A stretch of DNA of 64,000 bases from Bacillota bacterium (GTDB lineage: Bacteria; Bacillota; Clostridia; Acetivibrionales; DSM-1351): NCBI GenBank assembly GCA_023460955.1, contig JAEWOH010000048.1:47346-111345 (forward strand), written 5' to 3'. Below, piece after piece: positions 53,370-61,673 of this stretch. A program made the position numbers and the translations under genes. The notes beneath the pieces are model-generated. The model worked only from the letters and a program-made list of their open reading frames with translations. It searched no databases and was not told where the DNA came from. Within the stretch, counting starts at the first letter, position 1. Each line of letters begins with the position of its first letter.

Positions 53370-54941
53370 TTATTCTTCCACGTCCACCGCAACGCCGGAC
53401 TTAAATTCCACGCTAAATCTGTCCTCATAGACGGTGACCTTTTCAATCAGTCGCCTAACAAGCTGCTCATCGTATTCGGTAAGAGTGGTAGGCTGCTCCT
53501 GCAGGAATGAACTCATGTCGGAAATTCGTTTCCTCAGTTCATCCCGTCCGGCGCTTTCCAGCTGAAGCTTCTGTTTTTCCTCGCGAAGATGGTAAATTTC
53601 ATCGCCAACTTTCTCATAATCGGCCTTGGAGCTGGCGAGCTTCAAAAGCTCGGCTTGCAGCTCCGACAGTCGTTCATCGATACCAGCCAGAGCATGATCA
53701 TTTCCGTGAGTTAAGACGGTTTCGATATTATTCTGCAGGGTCACAAGGAAGGAGTCCTTTCCGCAGAGCGTTTTATTTATGGCGGTAACCATTAGCTGTT
53801 CGATTGTGCTTTCCAGCACCGTTCGGGCATCGCAATATAATCCGGTGTTTTCTAACCTGCTGATGCAGCGCCAAACAACCGACTTTTTACCTCGGTTGTT
53901 CCAATGAATCCTGCGGTAAAACTCGCCGCAGCCTCTGCAAATAATCATGTTCGAGAAACAGTGAATGCTGCTGAAGGTTCGATTCTTCCCGTTCGGGCTG
54001 GTATGGACAATGCGGCGACGGATGAGTTCCTCCTGCACCTGCATGAAAATTTCTCGGGGGATGATGGCTTCATGGCTGTTTTCCACATAATACTGTGGAA
54101 CGATGCCATGGTTCTTTACCCGCGTCTTTGTGAGGAAGTCCGTGGTATATGTTTTCTGCAAGAGCGCATCGCCTATATATTTTTCATTACGCAGAATCTG
54201 GTTGATGTTGCTGGTGTGCCACTTTTCATGGCCTGCACCATTCAGAATACCGTCGGCCTCAAGGCCTCGGGCTATTTTCAACATACTGGCGCCTTCGAGG
54301 TATTCCCGGTAGATGCGCTTTACGATTTCAGCTTCCTCGGGAACAATGACCAGTCGCTTATTCTCATCCTTAGTGAATCCCAGAAACCTATTGCAATTAA
54401 CTTGAATTTCCCCTTGTTGGTATCGGTATTGCAGCCCCAGCTTTACGTTCTGACTCAGGGACTGGCTTTCCTGCTGGGCAAGAGATGCCATAATGGTGAG
54501 CATGACTTCGCCCTTGGAGTCCATGGAGTTGATGTTTTCTTTTTCAAAGTACACGGGGATGCTTTTTTCTTTAAGCTGCCGGATATACTTCAGGCAGTCC
54601 AGCGTGTTACGGGCAAATCGGCTAATGGACTTTGTGATGACCATATCAACATTGCCCGCCATGCACTCATCAATCATGCGGTTGAATTCCTCTCGCTTTT
54701 TGGTGTTGGTGCCAGAGATGCCGTCGTCGGCATAGATTCCTGCCAGCACCCAGTCCGGATGACCGTTTATGTAGGCAGTGTAGTGCTCAATCTGTGCTTC
54801 ATAGCTGGTGGCCTGTTCGTCGCTGTCTGTGGAAACCCTGCAGTAGGCAGCTACCCGCAGTTTAGCTTTTTCCTCATCTTCTTTATTTCCTCTGGCATTC
54901 TTCCTGGCTGGGAGCACAGTGACGTTTTTCTTTACATTCAC
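53370..54941 (-). CDS. Large serine recombinase (distal copy)
   Basis: The 523-residue site-specific recombinase has an N-terminal resolvase domain with the nucleophile S37 in RVAAYCRVSTD and the arginines in SISRFARNT, a recombinase domain (~180-300), a zinc beta-ribbon (CRGCGEFY...C) and a coiled coil (~400-470). Such enzymes integrate or excise phages and transposons. The start is GTG, three bases after the stop of the preceding small gene, with GAGGTG overlapping that stop. It is full length with no frame break. GC content (~48 % in one sampled line) is much higher than the host flank. It is a relative, not a copy, of the recombinase at the other end of the cassette. Confidence 0.93.
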   Translation of the reverse strand: MNVKKNVTVLPARKNARGNKEDEEKAKLRVAAYCRVSTDSDEQATSYEAQIEHYTAYINGHPDWVLAGIYADDGISGTNTKKREEFNRMIDECMAGNVDMVITKSISRFARNTLDCLKYIRQLKEKSIPVYFEKENINSMDSKGEVMLTIMASLAQQESQSLSQNVKLGLQYRYQQGEIQVNCNRFLGFTKDENKRLVIVPEEAEIVKRIYREYLEGASMLKIARGLEADGILNGAGHEKWHTSNINQILRNEKYIGDALLQKTYTTDFLTKTRVKNHGIVPQYYVENSHEAIIPREIFMQVQEELIRRRIVHTSPNGKNRTFSSIHCFSNMIICRGCGEFYRRIHWNNRGKKSVVWRCISRLENTGLYCDARTVLESTIEQLMVTAINKTLCGKDSFLVTLQNNIETVLTHGNDHALAGIDERLSELQAELLKLASSKADYEKVGDEIYHLREEKQKLQLESAGRDELRKRISDMSSFLQEQPTTLTEYDEQLVRRLIEKVTVYEDRFSVEFKSGVAVDVEE

Positions 54942-54944
54942 AAT

Positions 54945-55358
54945 TTACACCTCGCTTTCTATAAGACTGTAGGCATATTCCGCCTGCTGGAAGGGGTCGT
55001 CGAACTGTTTGGTACCCTCTTTGATGCGGAAGGCAGTGGGGAAGACGACCGCAGTAGCTTCTTTTGGTTCATGTATACGACCGAGCTTTATAGCCCGCTT
55101 GACGCGCTCAGCTTCAGCTTCGGTAAAAATTTCTGATTCAATAATTGCTGGGTAGTACTCATCACCGAGGTAATGCTTATTCCGGAGCATCTTTCCTATA
55201 GCCGCATGGGAGGTTAGGATTCCTGCCTTTTGGGATGCAGTCGCCAAGGAATCACCTGAAAGGTAAGCCTGAAATAGAGACTTTATCTGTTGGGCAGCAA
55301 GCTCATCTATCTCGGCTTTGCCGTTTTCTATCCGATAGCCATAGGGTGTGTGGCCCAT
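54945..55358 (-). CDS. Recombinase-domain-only protein
   Basis: The 137-residue product has the DNA-binding 'recombinase' domain found after the catalytic part of large serine recombinases (HTPYGYRIENGKAEIDELAAQQIKSLFQAYLSGDSLATASQKAG, MLRNKHYLGDEYYPAII) but no resolvase domain or nucleophile. Similar mid-size genes occur between two full recombinases in other clostridial phages, so it is probably a real accessory subunit and not a fragment. The ATG has GGTGAG upstream. Before the IS110 insertion this start followed the TGA of the upstream recombinase directly. Confidence 0.8.
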   Translation of the reverse strand: MGHTPYGYRIENGKAEIDELAAQQIKSLFQAYLSGDSLATASQKAGILTSHAAIGKMLRNKHYLGDEYYPAIIESEIFTEAEAERVKRAIKLGRIHEPKEATAVVFPTAFRIKEGTKQFDDPFQQAEYAYSLIESEV

Positions 55359-55422
55359 TCATCTCACCAGCCTCGTATTATATAGTCGTAGTTATTTATA
55401 TCCCTCGCCAAGGATATGTAAT

Positions 55423-55592
55423 ATACTGTTTAAGATACTGTGGATTAGTTTCACCTACCTACCACTTTGATGGTTAAAGAAAGGCTCTAACCACAGTCTC
55501 TTTGTTACTTTGTTAATCAGTTAGATACCGCATGACGGTTTATTTAGAACGAGGTTACAACTGCAAAGAGCACTGTGGTCCTAAAACAGTAT
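55423..55592 (+). ncRNA. Predicted bridge RNA of the IS110 element
   Basis: ATACTGTTT (55423-55431) pairs with AAACAGTAT (55584-55592), closing a ~170-nt domain. Stem 1, CTGTGG(A)TTAG/CTAACCACAG (55438-55448/55487-55496), holds a 38-nt loop. Its 5' side TCACCTACCT (55451) resembles the left target TCACCAGCCT, and its 3' side GTTAAAGAAAG (55473) is complementary to the right target CTTTCTTT. Stem 2, CTCTTTG/CAAAGAG (55498-55504/55564-55570), holds a 59-nt loop. Its TTAATCAGTTAG (55513) matches the element's right end TTAATAGTTAG, and ACGAG (55549) is complementary to CTCGT at the left end. This is the layout of target- and donor-binding loops known for IS621-type RNAs. Confidence 0.75.
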
Positions 55593-55616
55593 CAATTTAT
55601 TTCAAGGAGTATTTGA

Positions 55617-56792
55617 ATGATATACGTAGGAATTGATATTTCTAAGGATAAGCATGACTGCTTTATCACTAACTCAGATGGAGAAGTGCTATTCAAAGTT
55701 TTTAACATCCAAAACAATCTTGAAGGGTTCAATTACCTTTTTCAAAGAATTAAATCCGTTGCATCAGATTTTGGCAAAGTAAAAGTAGGTCTTGAGGCCA
55801 CTGGACACTACAGCTACAATCTTCTGGGATTCCTTCTTGATAAAGGTCTGACCACCTTTGTTATCAACCCGTTACATACCAATCTTTACAGAAAAAGTCT
55901 AAGCCTTAGAAAGACGAAAACGGATAAAGTTGATGCCCGTACAATAGCTATGATGTTAATGTCTGATGTAAACCTTAAGCCCTACTCAGATACATCTTAC
56001 CACAATGAAGAGTTAAAATCACTAACTCGTTACCGTCTGGATAAAGTTCAGGAACGTGCTAAGCTAAAAACATCTATTTCAAGACTTGTTAACATTCTTT
56101 TCCCTGAATTAGAAAAGTTGGTTCCCACCTTACATATGGCTTCTGTCTATGCTTTGTTACAGGAATTCCCTGGTGCCTCTAAAGTAGCTACTGCTCATTT
56201 AACCAAGCTTACAAATCTTTTAAACGAATCTTCAAAAGGTCGCTATTGTAAAGACATGGCTGTTACTATCCGTGAAGCTGCTAGAACTTCCATCGGTTCA
56301 ATAATGCCAGCCAAGTCTCTAGAGATGAAGCACACCATTTCCTTAATTAAAGAATTAGATTCAGAAATTGATGATATCGAGGCTGAAATTAAATCTATTA
56401 TGGATGAAATATCTTCGCCGATACTTACTATTCCAGGGATCAATTATCGTATGGGAGCAATGATTATTGCCGAAATTGGTGATTTTAAAAGGTTTGATTC
56501 TCCTGATAAAATACTTGCATATGCAGGATTATCTCCATCAACCTACCAGTCAGGACAATTGGAATCCTCTTATTCTCACATGGAGAAGCGTGGTTCGAGA
56601 TATTTGCGCTATGCACTATTTAATGCTACCAAATTCGTTTGTCACTGGGATCCAACTTTTGTAGCATATCTTCAAAAGAAACGTAGCGAAGGTAAGCATT
56701 ACAATGTTGCAATCTCACATGCCGCCAAAAAGCTTGTAAGGGTTATCTACCATCTTGAGAAAACAAAGCAGGCATATATCAAAGCGGCTTAA
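55617..56792 (+). CDS. IS110-family transposase (bridge-RNA-guided recombinase)
   Basis: The 391-residue protein has the N-terminal RuvC-like DEDD domain: D7 in GIDISKDKHD, E60 in GLEATGHYS, D103 and D106 in KTDKVDAR. A coiled-coil middle (~215-260) is followed by the C-terminal transposase_20 domain with the likely nucleophile S312 in GLSPSTYQSGQ. All catalytic positions are intact. IS110 enzymes act with an RNA transcribed from the element's non-coding end that pairs with both target and donor DNA. AAGGAG lies nine bases before the ATG. The RNA domain ends 24 bases upstream of the start. The GC-poor sequence sits inside a GC-richer cassette. Confidence 0.95.
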   Translation: MIYVGIDISKDKHDCFITNSDGEVLFKVFNIQNNLEGFNYLFQRIKSVASDFGKVKVGLEATGHYSYNLLGFLLDKGLTTFVINPLHTNLYRKSLSLRKTKTDKVDARTIAMMLMSDVNLKPYSDTSYHNEELKSLTRYRLDKVQERAKLKTSISRLVNILFPELEKLVPTLHMASVYALLQEFPGASKVATAHLTKLTNLLNESSKGRYCKDMAVTIREAARTSIGSIMPAKSLEMKHTISLIKELDSEIDDIEAEIKSIMDEISSPILTIPGINYRMGAMIIAEIGDFKRFDSPDKILAYAGLSPSTYQSGQLESSYSHMEKRGSRYLRYALFNATKFVCHWDPTFVAYLQKKRSEGKHYNVAISHAAKKLVRVIYHLEKTKQAYIKAA

Positions 56793-56909
56793 ACTATTTC
56801 TTAATACTTCTTTTTGAGCACCTTAAAAGATGCTCTATTTGTCATGCAGTTTTCAAAGTTCAAATAAATCAATGAAATATTAAGTCATTTTTATTGTAAA
56901 ATATCATTT

Positions 56910-58481
56910 TTACACTTGACTTTTAATAGTTAGTCTTTCTTTTAATGTAATGCCGCATTTTAATTCAAATCCAATCTCTGTCCGGGAATATACAATAACC
57001 CGTTCTACAAATTTGTTGAAAACATCTTCATCAAAGCGTTTCAACATGGTCGCCTTGGTGGCATATTGCAGTAAGGTACTGACCTCACTTAAATGCTGGT
57101 TCCCACTCTGTAGTAGGCGGTTGATAGAATCCTTCTGACGTTTTAACAGATCAGCTTCCTGAAGCAGATTGTTGTTGCTTTTCTTGTAAACTACGCGGTC
57201 GAGATAGCCTTTGGTCATCAGATTGATTAGCACATTTTGCTGTTCAGTGTTTTCCTCCAGCTTTTTATCAATGTCTTGAATGCTCATGAGGCTATCGTCA
57301 GCATTCACATCTCGCAGGCCTATCAATAGAGGCTTCAGTACAGTTTGATGACTGAAGATAAGCTTGTTCATCATTGTGACGAAGGCATACTCAAAATCGG
57401 AATCCGGGACGTATTTCATAGAGCATTTTCTAATGTTTTCAATATGAGTGGAGCAGCACCATGCAATGTATTTGCTTCCGCTGGAGTGGGTTCGGCGCTT
57501 AAATGTGCCACCGCACTGACCGCAGATGATTTTCCCGGAGAAGGGGTAGCGGTTTAAGTATTTATCGCTGTACTTTTCTACACCCTTTTCCTTGGCGCGC
57601 TGCTCAATGATTTTCTGGGCAGCTTCAAAATCCTCCCGGCTAATAATCGCTGTATGATTATCTTTAACGTAGTACTGTTCTTTCGCACCATCATTTTTAT
57701 GCCTATTGTAGCAGGCATCAGTATAGGTCTTCTGAAAAATGACGTCACCGGTGTACTTTTCATTACTGACCATGCCTCGGATGGTCGTGGATGTCCAGCG
57801 TCCACCTTTCTTAGTGGGAATGCTGCGGCGGTTCAGCTCATCTGCAATCTTGTGAGTGCTTTTTCCAGACAGGAGCTCAGTAAAGATAAAACGGACGATT
57901 TCAGCCTGTTGTTCATTCACAAACAGTTCACCATCAACAGCATCGTAGCCATAGGGAGAAGACGCTATTTTGTAGGTACCGTTTTGGAATCGCCTTTGAA
58001 TGGACCATTTATTGTTCTCGGCGATGGAGGCTGATTCACCCTCGGCCAGTCCACTCAGGATTGACAGCATGAGTTCACTTTCCATTGACCCGGTGTTGAT
58101 GTTCTCGCTTTCAAAGTAGACGGAAATGCCAAGCTTGGTCAGTTTGCGAACCAGATCCAGGCAATCCATAGTGTTTCGAGCAAACCGGCTTATCGACTTT
58201 GTGACAATAAAATCTATTTTTCCTTGCTCGCAGTCGGCAATCATCCGAAGCAGCTCAGAGCGTTTTTCTTTCTTGGTACCCGTTATGCCCTCGTCATAAT
58301 AAAGCCCGGCAAACTCCCATGCCGGATTTGCCTTGATGTAGGATTCGTAATGGCTTTTCTGGGTTTCAAGACTAACCAGCTGATCGTTGTTGTCGGTTGA
58401 AACGCGGGCATAGGCAGCGACCCGCAGCTTTGAATACTTTACTTGGCCATTTGAATTTTGAGCGATTTTCGTTACTTTCAA
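56910..58481 (-). CDS. Large serine recombinase (proximal copy), 3' end replaced by the IS
   Basis: The 523-residue recombinase has the nucleophile S28 in RVAAYARVSTD, SISRFARNT, the recombinase domain, a zinc ribbon (CGQCGGTFKRR...C) and a coiled coil (~395-450). The start is TTG with AAGGAGG seven bases upstream. The codons after ...LKER come from the IS110 right end (now LTIKSQV and stop), where the ancestral ending was LVR and stop. The change affects only the last residues, so the enzyme is probably still functional. It is separated from its former operon partners by the IS. Confidence 0.92.
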   Translation of the reverse strand: MKVTKIAQNSNGQVKYSKLRVAAYARVSTDNNDQLVSLETQKSHYESYIKANPAWEFAGLYYDEGITGTKKEKRSELLRMIADCEQGKIDFIVTKSISRFARNTMDCLDLVRKLTKLGISVYFESENINTGSMESELMLSILSGLAEGESASIAENNKWSIQRRFQNGTYKIASSPYGYDAVDGELFVNEQQAEIVRFIFTELLSGKSTHKIADELNRRSIPTKKGGRWTSTTIRGMVSNEKYTGDVIFQKTYTDACYNRHKNDGAKEQYYVKDNHTAIISREDFEAAQKIIEQRAKEKGVEKYSDKYLNRYPFSGKIICGQCGGTFKRRTHSSGSKYIAWCCSTHIENIRKCSMKYVPDSDFEYAFVTMMNKLIFSHQTVLKPLLIGLRDVNADDSLMSIQDIDKKLEENTEQQNVLINLMTKGYLDRVVYKKSNNNLLQEADLLKRQKDSINRLLQSGNQHLSEVSTLLQYATKATMLKRFDEDVFNKFVERVIVYSRTEIGFELKCGITLKERLTIKSQV

Positions 58482-58541
58482 GTTCTCACCTCCTTGGTCA
58501 GTATCACATATTACCTCTAAAACCTATTTATATCAACGGTT

Positions 58542-58754
58542 TTAAGGCATAATCTCTGCTAAGGCGGGAGAAAAAGATTGACGGTTCAACGCTGTTATCT
58601 TGTTGAACTCTGATTCGGATATAAACCCTTCATCAAGTAAGGCTTTGAGCAGCTTTTGAACTCTTACGTAATCATACTCACGTTGCAGTTGCTCCTGTGG
58701 AACTGGCTTTTTTTCAGCACTGCTTTCAGGAGTCTCATATTTAGTGTTTGTCAT
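58542..58754 (-). CDS. SHOCT-like small protein of the recombinase cassette
   Basis: The 70-residue product MTNTKYETPESSAEKKPVPQ continues into QREYDYVRVQKLLKALLDEGFISESEFNKI, a short helical SHOCT-type motif, and ends QSFSPALAEIMP. Very similar proteins sit just before recombinase trios in other clostridia (from memory of that family). AGGAGG nine bases upstream fixes the ATG; the longer open frame begins in phage terminator DNA. It probably forms an oligomer or assists recombination. Confidence 0.75.
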   Translation of the reverse strand: MTNTKYETPESSAEKKPVPQEQLQREYDYVRVQKLLKALLDEGFISESEFNKITALNRQSFSPALAEIMP

Positions 58755-58865
58755 TTTCTGTTTCCTCCTTTTGAAGAGAGGCACCCCTTCGATATCCACA
58801 GGACAGGAAAGGTCTGTTTGAGTACCGGAAGGTTCCTTTTTCCCGTGGCTTTTTTGCTGGGGGGG

Positions 58866-58906
58866 CAAAAAAACTCCCCTCACTTCCAAAAGGACAGTGA
58901 GGGGAG
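58866..58906 (-). terminator. Terminator of the phage lysis module
   Basis: On the minus strand CTCCCCTCACT pairs with AGTGAGGGGAG across an 11-nt loop, then seven T. Confidence 0.93.
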
Positions 58907-58930
58907 TAAATCCGTAGGAAAATTATTTCT

Positions 58931-59611
58931 TTATTCAGCTTTGATGTAAGCATCCACAAATCCTGCCGCCTTAAGCTTTGTAAGTAGCACCTCCGCATTG
59001 GATCTGATGTTATAAGCTCCGACCTGTACCCTGTAGCATTTAGCATTTGATTCAGGCTTTGGATTCGGTAGGACATATTGAATGCCGAAGTATTCAAGAA
59101 CTCCCTTGGACAATGCAATTCCAATGTCCTCAATGTGGTTAATAATCCATTGCGCATCTCCGGCATTGTCATGGAAGGCTGTTTCTACTAGTGCTGCTGG
59201 AGCATTTGTATAAGCCAGTTCATACATATGCTTGCCAGGTCCGTAAAAGTTGCAGCCTTCATGAACACCCCTGTCCTCCGTCGGAGTGAGTGGAGACAGC
59301 TTTGCATAGACTGCCCTTGCAAGCTTTTCCCCATGACCTCCGAACTTATGGCAATAAACCTCACAGCCACGACCGCCACCGGCATTGCTGTGTATGGCAA
59401 AGTGGATATCCGGTTTTTTGACATTGCTGTCCTCAACTACCTGCTGCAGTGACCATTCCGGTTTGTTCCTGAAAACCGTTAAGCCGTGACGTAGAAGCTC
59501 TTTCTCTGTGATATCGGCAATCTGATTCATCCTTGCTTCCTCAGTGCCGTAATTTCCGACGCCTATATTGTTTTCTTGTGTTGAAGGACTTAAATATACT
59601 GATTTATTCAT
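58931..59611 (-). CDS. Phage endolysin: N-acetylmuramoyl-L-alanine amidase with SPOR domain
   Basis: The 226-residue enzyme has an Amidase_3 catalytic domain (SPSTQENNIGVGNYGTEEARM, HFAIHSNAGGGRGCEVY, ALVETAFHDN, with zinc ligands E24/H73-like and H) and a C-terminal SPOR domain (CYRVQVGAYNIRSNAEVLLTKLKAAGF) that binds denuded glycan. It cuts the stem peptide from peptidoglycan at lysis. AAGGAGG precedes the ATG. It overlaps the holin gene by eight bases, as in most phage lysis cassettes. Confidence 0.92.
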   Translation of the reverse strand: MNKSVYLSPSTQENNIGVGNYGTEEARMNQIADITEKELLRHGLTVFRNKPEWSLQQVVEDSNVKKPDIHFAIHSNAGGGRGCEVYCHKFGGHGEKLARAVYAKLSPLTPTEDRGVHEGCNFYGPGKHMYELAYTNAPAALVETAFHDNAGDAQWIINHIEDIGIALSKGVLEYFGIQYVLPNPKPESNAKCYRVQVGAYNIRSNAEVLLTKLKAAGFVDAYIKAE

Positions 59612-60014
59612 CGGTTTTTTCCTCCTTGTTAAGCTGCTCCAAGGCCTTCTTTAACTTCTCGGGTATAGGTAATCCTATCTTGCCAGTGTTCTCCAAGATA
59701 CTGATCCCTTCATTTGAAAGGTAGAAAAAAATAACGGCGGTGCGGATTGCACTACCGTTCTTGATGAGATAAACATCTACAATATTTCCGATACCTACAA
59801 GTGTAAAAATCATGACCTTTTTAAATATCCCTCGGAAGCCCACCTCGCTTGACAGCTTTCTTTCCAGCACTGCCACCATCAAGCCCGTAATGTAATCAAT
59901 AACCACAAAGGCAATCAGTGCATACATAAAGCCATCAAAGCCTCCTAAAAACCAGCCGATATATCCGCCAAGTGCGCTAATAATCAGCTGTATAACGTTA
60001 AAAGTATTCTTCAT
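59604..60014 (-). CDS. Phage holin (toxin secretion/phage lysis family)
   Basis: The 136-residue protein has three to four hydrophobic segments (LIISALGGYIGWFLGGFDG, ALIAFVVIDYITGLMVAVLE, GNIVDVYLI...) and the conserved FVVIDYITG of the bacteriophage holin 4/Cph1 family. It opens the membrane so that the amidase reaches the wall. A GGAGGT SD precedes the ATG. It is followed by, and overlaps, the amidase gene. Confidence 0.9.
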   Translation of the reverse strand: MKNTFNVIQLIISALGGYIGWFLGGFDGFMYALIAFVVIDYITGLMVAVLERKLSSEVGFRGIFKKVMIFTLVGIGNIVDVYLIKNGSAIRTAVIFFYLSNEGISILENTGKIGLPIPEKLKKALEQLNKEEKTDE

Positions 60015-60041
60015 TTTCTTCGACCTCCGTTTCTTCTCATA

Positions 60042-61664
60042 TTATGGTTGGAAAGGGTCTACCCTTTGGATGTTGAAGTCATACTGTATCTTCATTGTAT
60101 TTGTCGGGGTCTTGGTTACCGGACTTGGGAGCAATGTCATTGCCGCTACCGGTTCCCATATATACCAACTCTGGCCCCACTGGTACACATTGTTTCCGCT
60201 TGTTTGATAATAATAAGTTTTTGTGGCTGAGCCTGCTGTGTCCTCAAGTACAGTGTTGTAATCAAAACTCATGCTCCTATAACTCAAGTCAAGGATATTA
60301 AACATATTGTCTACTATAAAAACATAGTTTCCATTATAGACAAACCAAGTATCAACATCCCTATACTGAAGTTTTAAATCATATCCGTTTAAAGTTGCAC
60401 CACTTGTGCCTGCAGGAACTGTTATTGTACTTAAGTCATATAGAGCCACCTTTGTTAGGCCTGAATCTGGGTTGCATACCAGAATAAAAGTTTTATTTAC
60501 AGAGCCTGACACATAATATCTTACCGGAATATAGAGCTTCCCATTTTTACACCCTATTGAGCCATTTCTCAGATAAGATTGCAATGTACTATCATAACTT
60601 GACGGTATCTCAGGAATCTGAGACCTTATTAGTACCGTATAACTGTTTGAAAGTGATATTTCCACCTTGCTGTTGTCATCAAGATTGAGCCTGTGTAGCC
60701 TATTGTTATAACTTTCATAAAACATATATACATAGTTGTTTTCCTGGGCCATCATCCACTGGCAAGGTGCGTAACTGGTGCTTGTTAATCCCATTGTTGT
60801 GTAAAGGTCAATTTCTGAGTATTCATCAGTATCAATATTTACTACACCCATACAAAGTTTGTTTGTTGTATAATTCCTTCCAACTATATACAGTTTGCTG
60901 TTGTACTTGAATATCTTGGGATAATAGGTTGGATTTGATCCAGTTACACCGGGAGTGAAGTTTGTGGGTGCCGGTAGATTTTTTGACTTGCTTGTATATC
61001 CATCGAGCTTATATCTTCTTGATATACCCTTCATTCCGTATATTGCTTCCTGTAAGCTTGTATCAATATTTAACTCAGCCCACCATATCTTTTGGAAAGT
61101 ACCGTTAGCAACACTTGTTGCGAAGTCAAATACAAAATGGAGGTTGCTTTCTGTAAATACTGTCTCACTGAGATTAATAGTGCCTTTTGCAGTATTAGTT
61201 CCAACATATGCTCTCGACTTATCAGCCCAACCGATTATGTTCCCTTTTATTGAGCGCGCAAAGGAGGACTCAGGGGTTGAATCATCTGTAAGCAGCAAGT
61301 GTCTGAAGGGTGCAGTGAAATATGAATAATTGTGATTGGAATAGTTGTAGCCCGCATCCCCCTCAATATAAGCATTATCTTTGTTTTGAGTTGTGCTCCC
61401 AACTTCGGAATCATTGTATTCCCACTGCCTTCCCCAAGGATTGCCCCTTATCCTGCAACAGAAATAATCCATGAAAGCCATCCTTGCAATTGCATCTGTA
61501 ATACGGTTCTCCGTCTTTATTTCTCTTTCAAGCTTTCCAGCTTCATTGAAGAGCTGGATTGTCACAACTCCCTTAATTTCCACATTCGGCTTCATCTTTA
61601 TATGTTCTTTTATAGTTCCATCGATAAAACTCTTGTCATAACCTTTAGTTTCACGCATTCTCAT
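60042..61664 (-). CDS. Phage tail-fibre or receptor-region protein
   Basis: The 540-residue product has an N-terminal region (KGVVTIQLFNEAGKLEREIKTENRITDAIARMAF) common to phage-encoded adapter-like proteins, and a long beta-rich body with kelch/propeller-like repeats (FKYNSKLYIVGRNYTTNKL, CKNGKLYIPVRYY, VYNGNYVFIVDNMF). Placement between the tail endopeptidase and holin suggests a tip or receptor-binding role. GGAGGG precedes the first of two ATGs. Host specificity cannot be inferred. Confidence 0.7.
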   Translation of the reverse strand: MRMRETKGYDKSFIDGTIKEHIKMKPNVEIKGVVTIQLFNEAGKLEREIKTENRITDAIARMAFMDYFCCRIRGNPWGRQWEYNDSEVGSTTQNKDNAYIEGDAGYNYSNHNYSYFTAPFRHLLLTDDSTPESSFARSIKGNIIGWADKSRAYVGTNTAKGTINLSETVFTESNLHFVFDFATSVANGTFQKIWWAELNIDTSLQEAIYGMKGISRRYKLDGYTSKSKNLPAPTNFTPGVTGSNPTYYPKIFKYNSKLYIVGRNYTTNKLCMGVVNIDTDEYSEIDLYTTMGLTSTSYAPCQWMMAQENNYVYMFYESYNNRLHRLNLDDNSKVEISLSNSYTVLIRSQIPEIPSSYDSTLQSYLRNGSIGCKNGKLYIPVRYYVSGSVNKTFILVCNPDSGLTKVALYDLSTITVPAGTSGATLNGYDLKLQYRDVDTWFVYNGNYVFIVDNMFNILDLSYRSMSFDYNTVLEDTAGSATKTYYYQTSGNNVYQWGQSWYIWEPVAAMTLLPSPVTKTPTNTMKIQYDFNIQRVDPFQP

Positions 61665-61673
61665 TATCCCTCC

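Larger units (their letters stand above)
55374..56936 (+). mobile_element. IS110-family insertion sequence (1,563 bp incl. one CT core)
   Basis: The element holds a single transposase gene, a 243-bp left end and a 144-bp right end, without terminal inverted repeats, as usual for IS110. Ends are set by a CT core at 55372-55373 and 56935-56936. Joining the outer flanks at one CT gives an intact 3' end for the upstream recombinase (...KERLVR then TGA directly followed by the ATG of the small gene). This provides strong independent support for the boundaries. Confidence 0.85.

Noticed and set aside
53904..55136. A 410-codon open frame on the plus strand opposite two recombinase genes
   Set aside because: It lies wholly antisense to well-supported serine recombinase coding sequence, has no SD and no recognisable motif; GC-rich codons leave the opposite frame open by chance.
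54945..55358. The 137-residue recombinase-domain protein as a decayed fragment of a large recombinase
   Set aside because: It has its own start and SD, a tight junction to the next gene, and a clean junction to the upstream gene once the IS is removed. It looks like an intact accessory gene.
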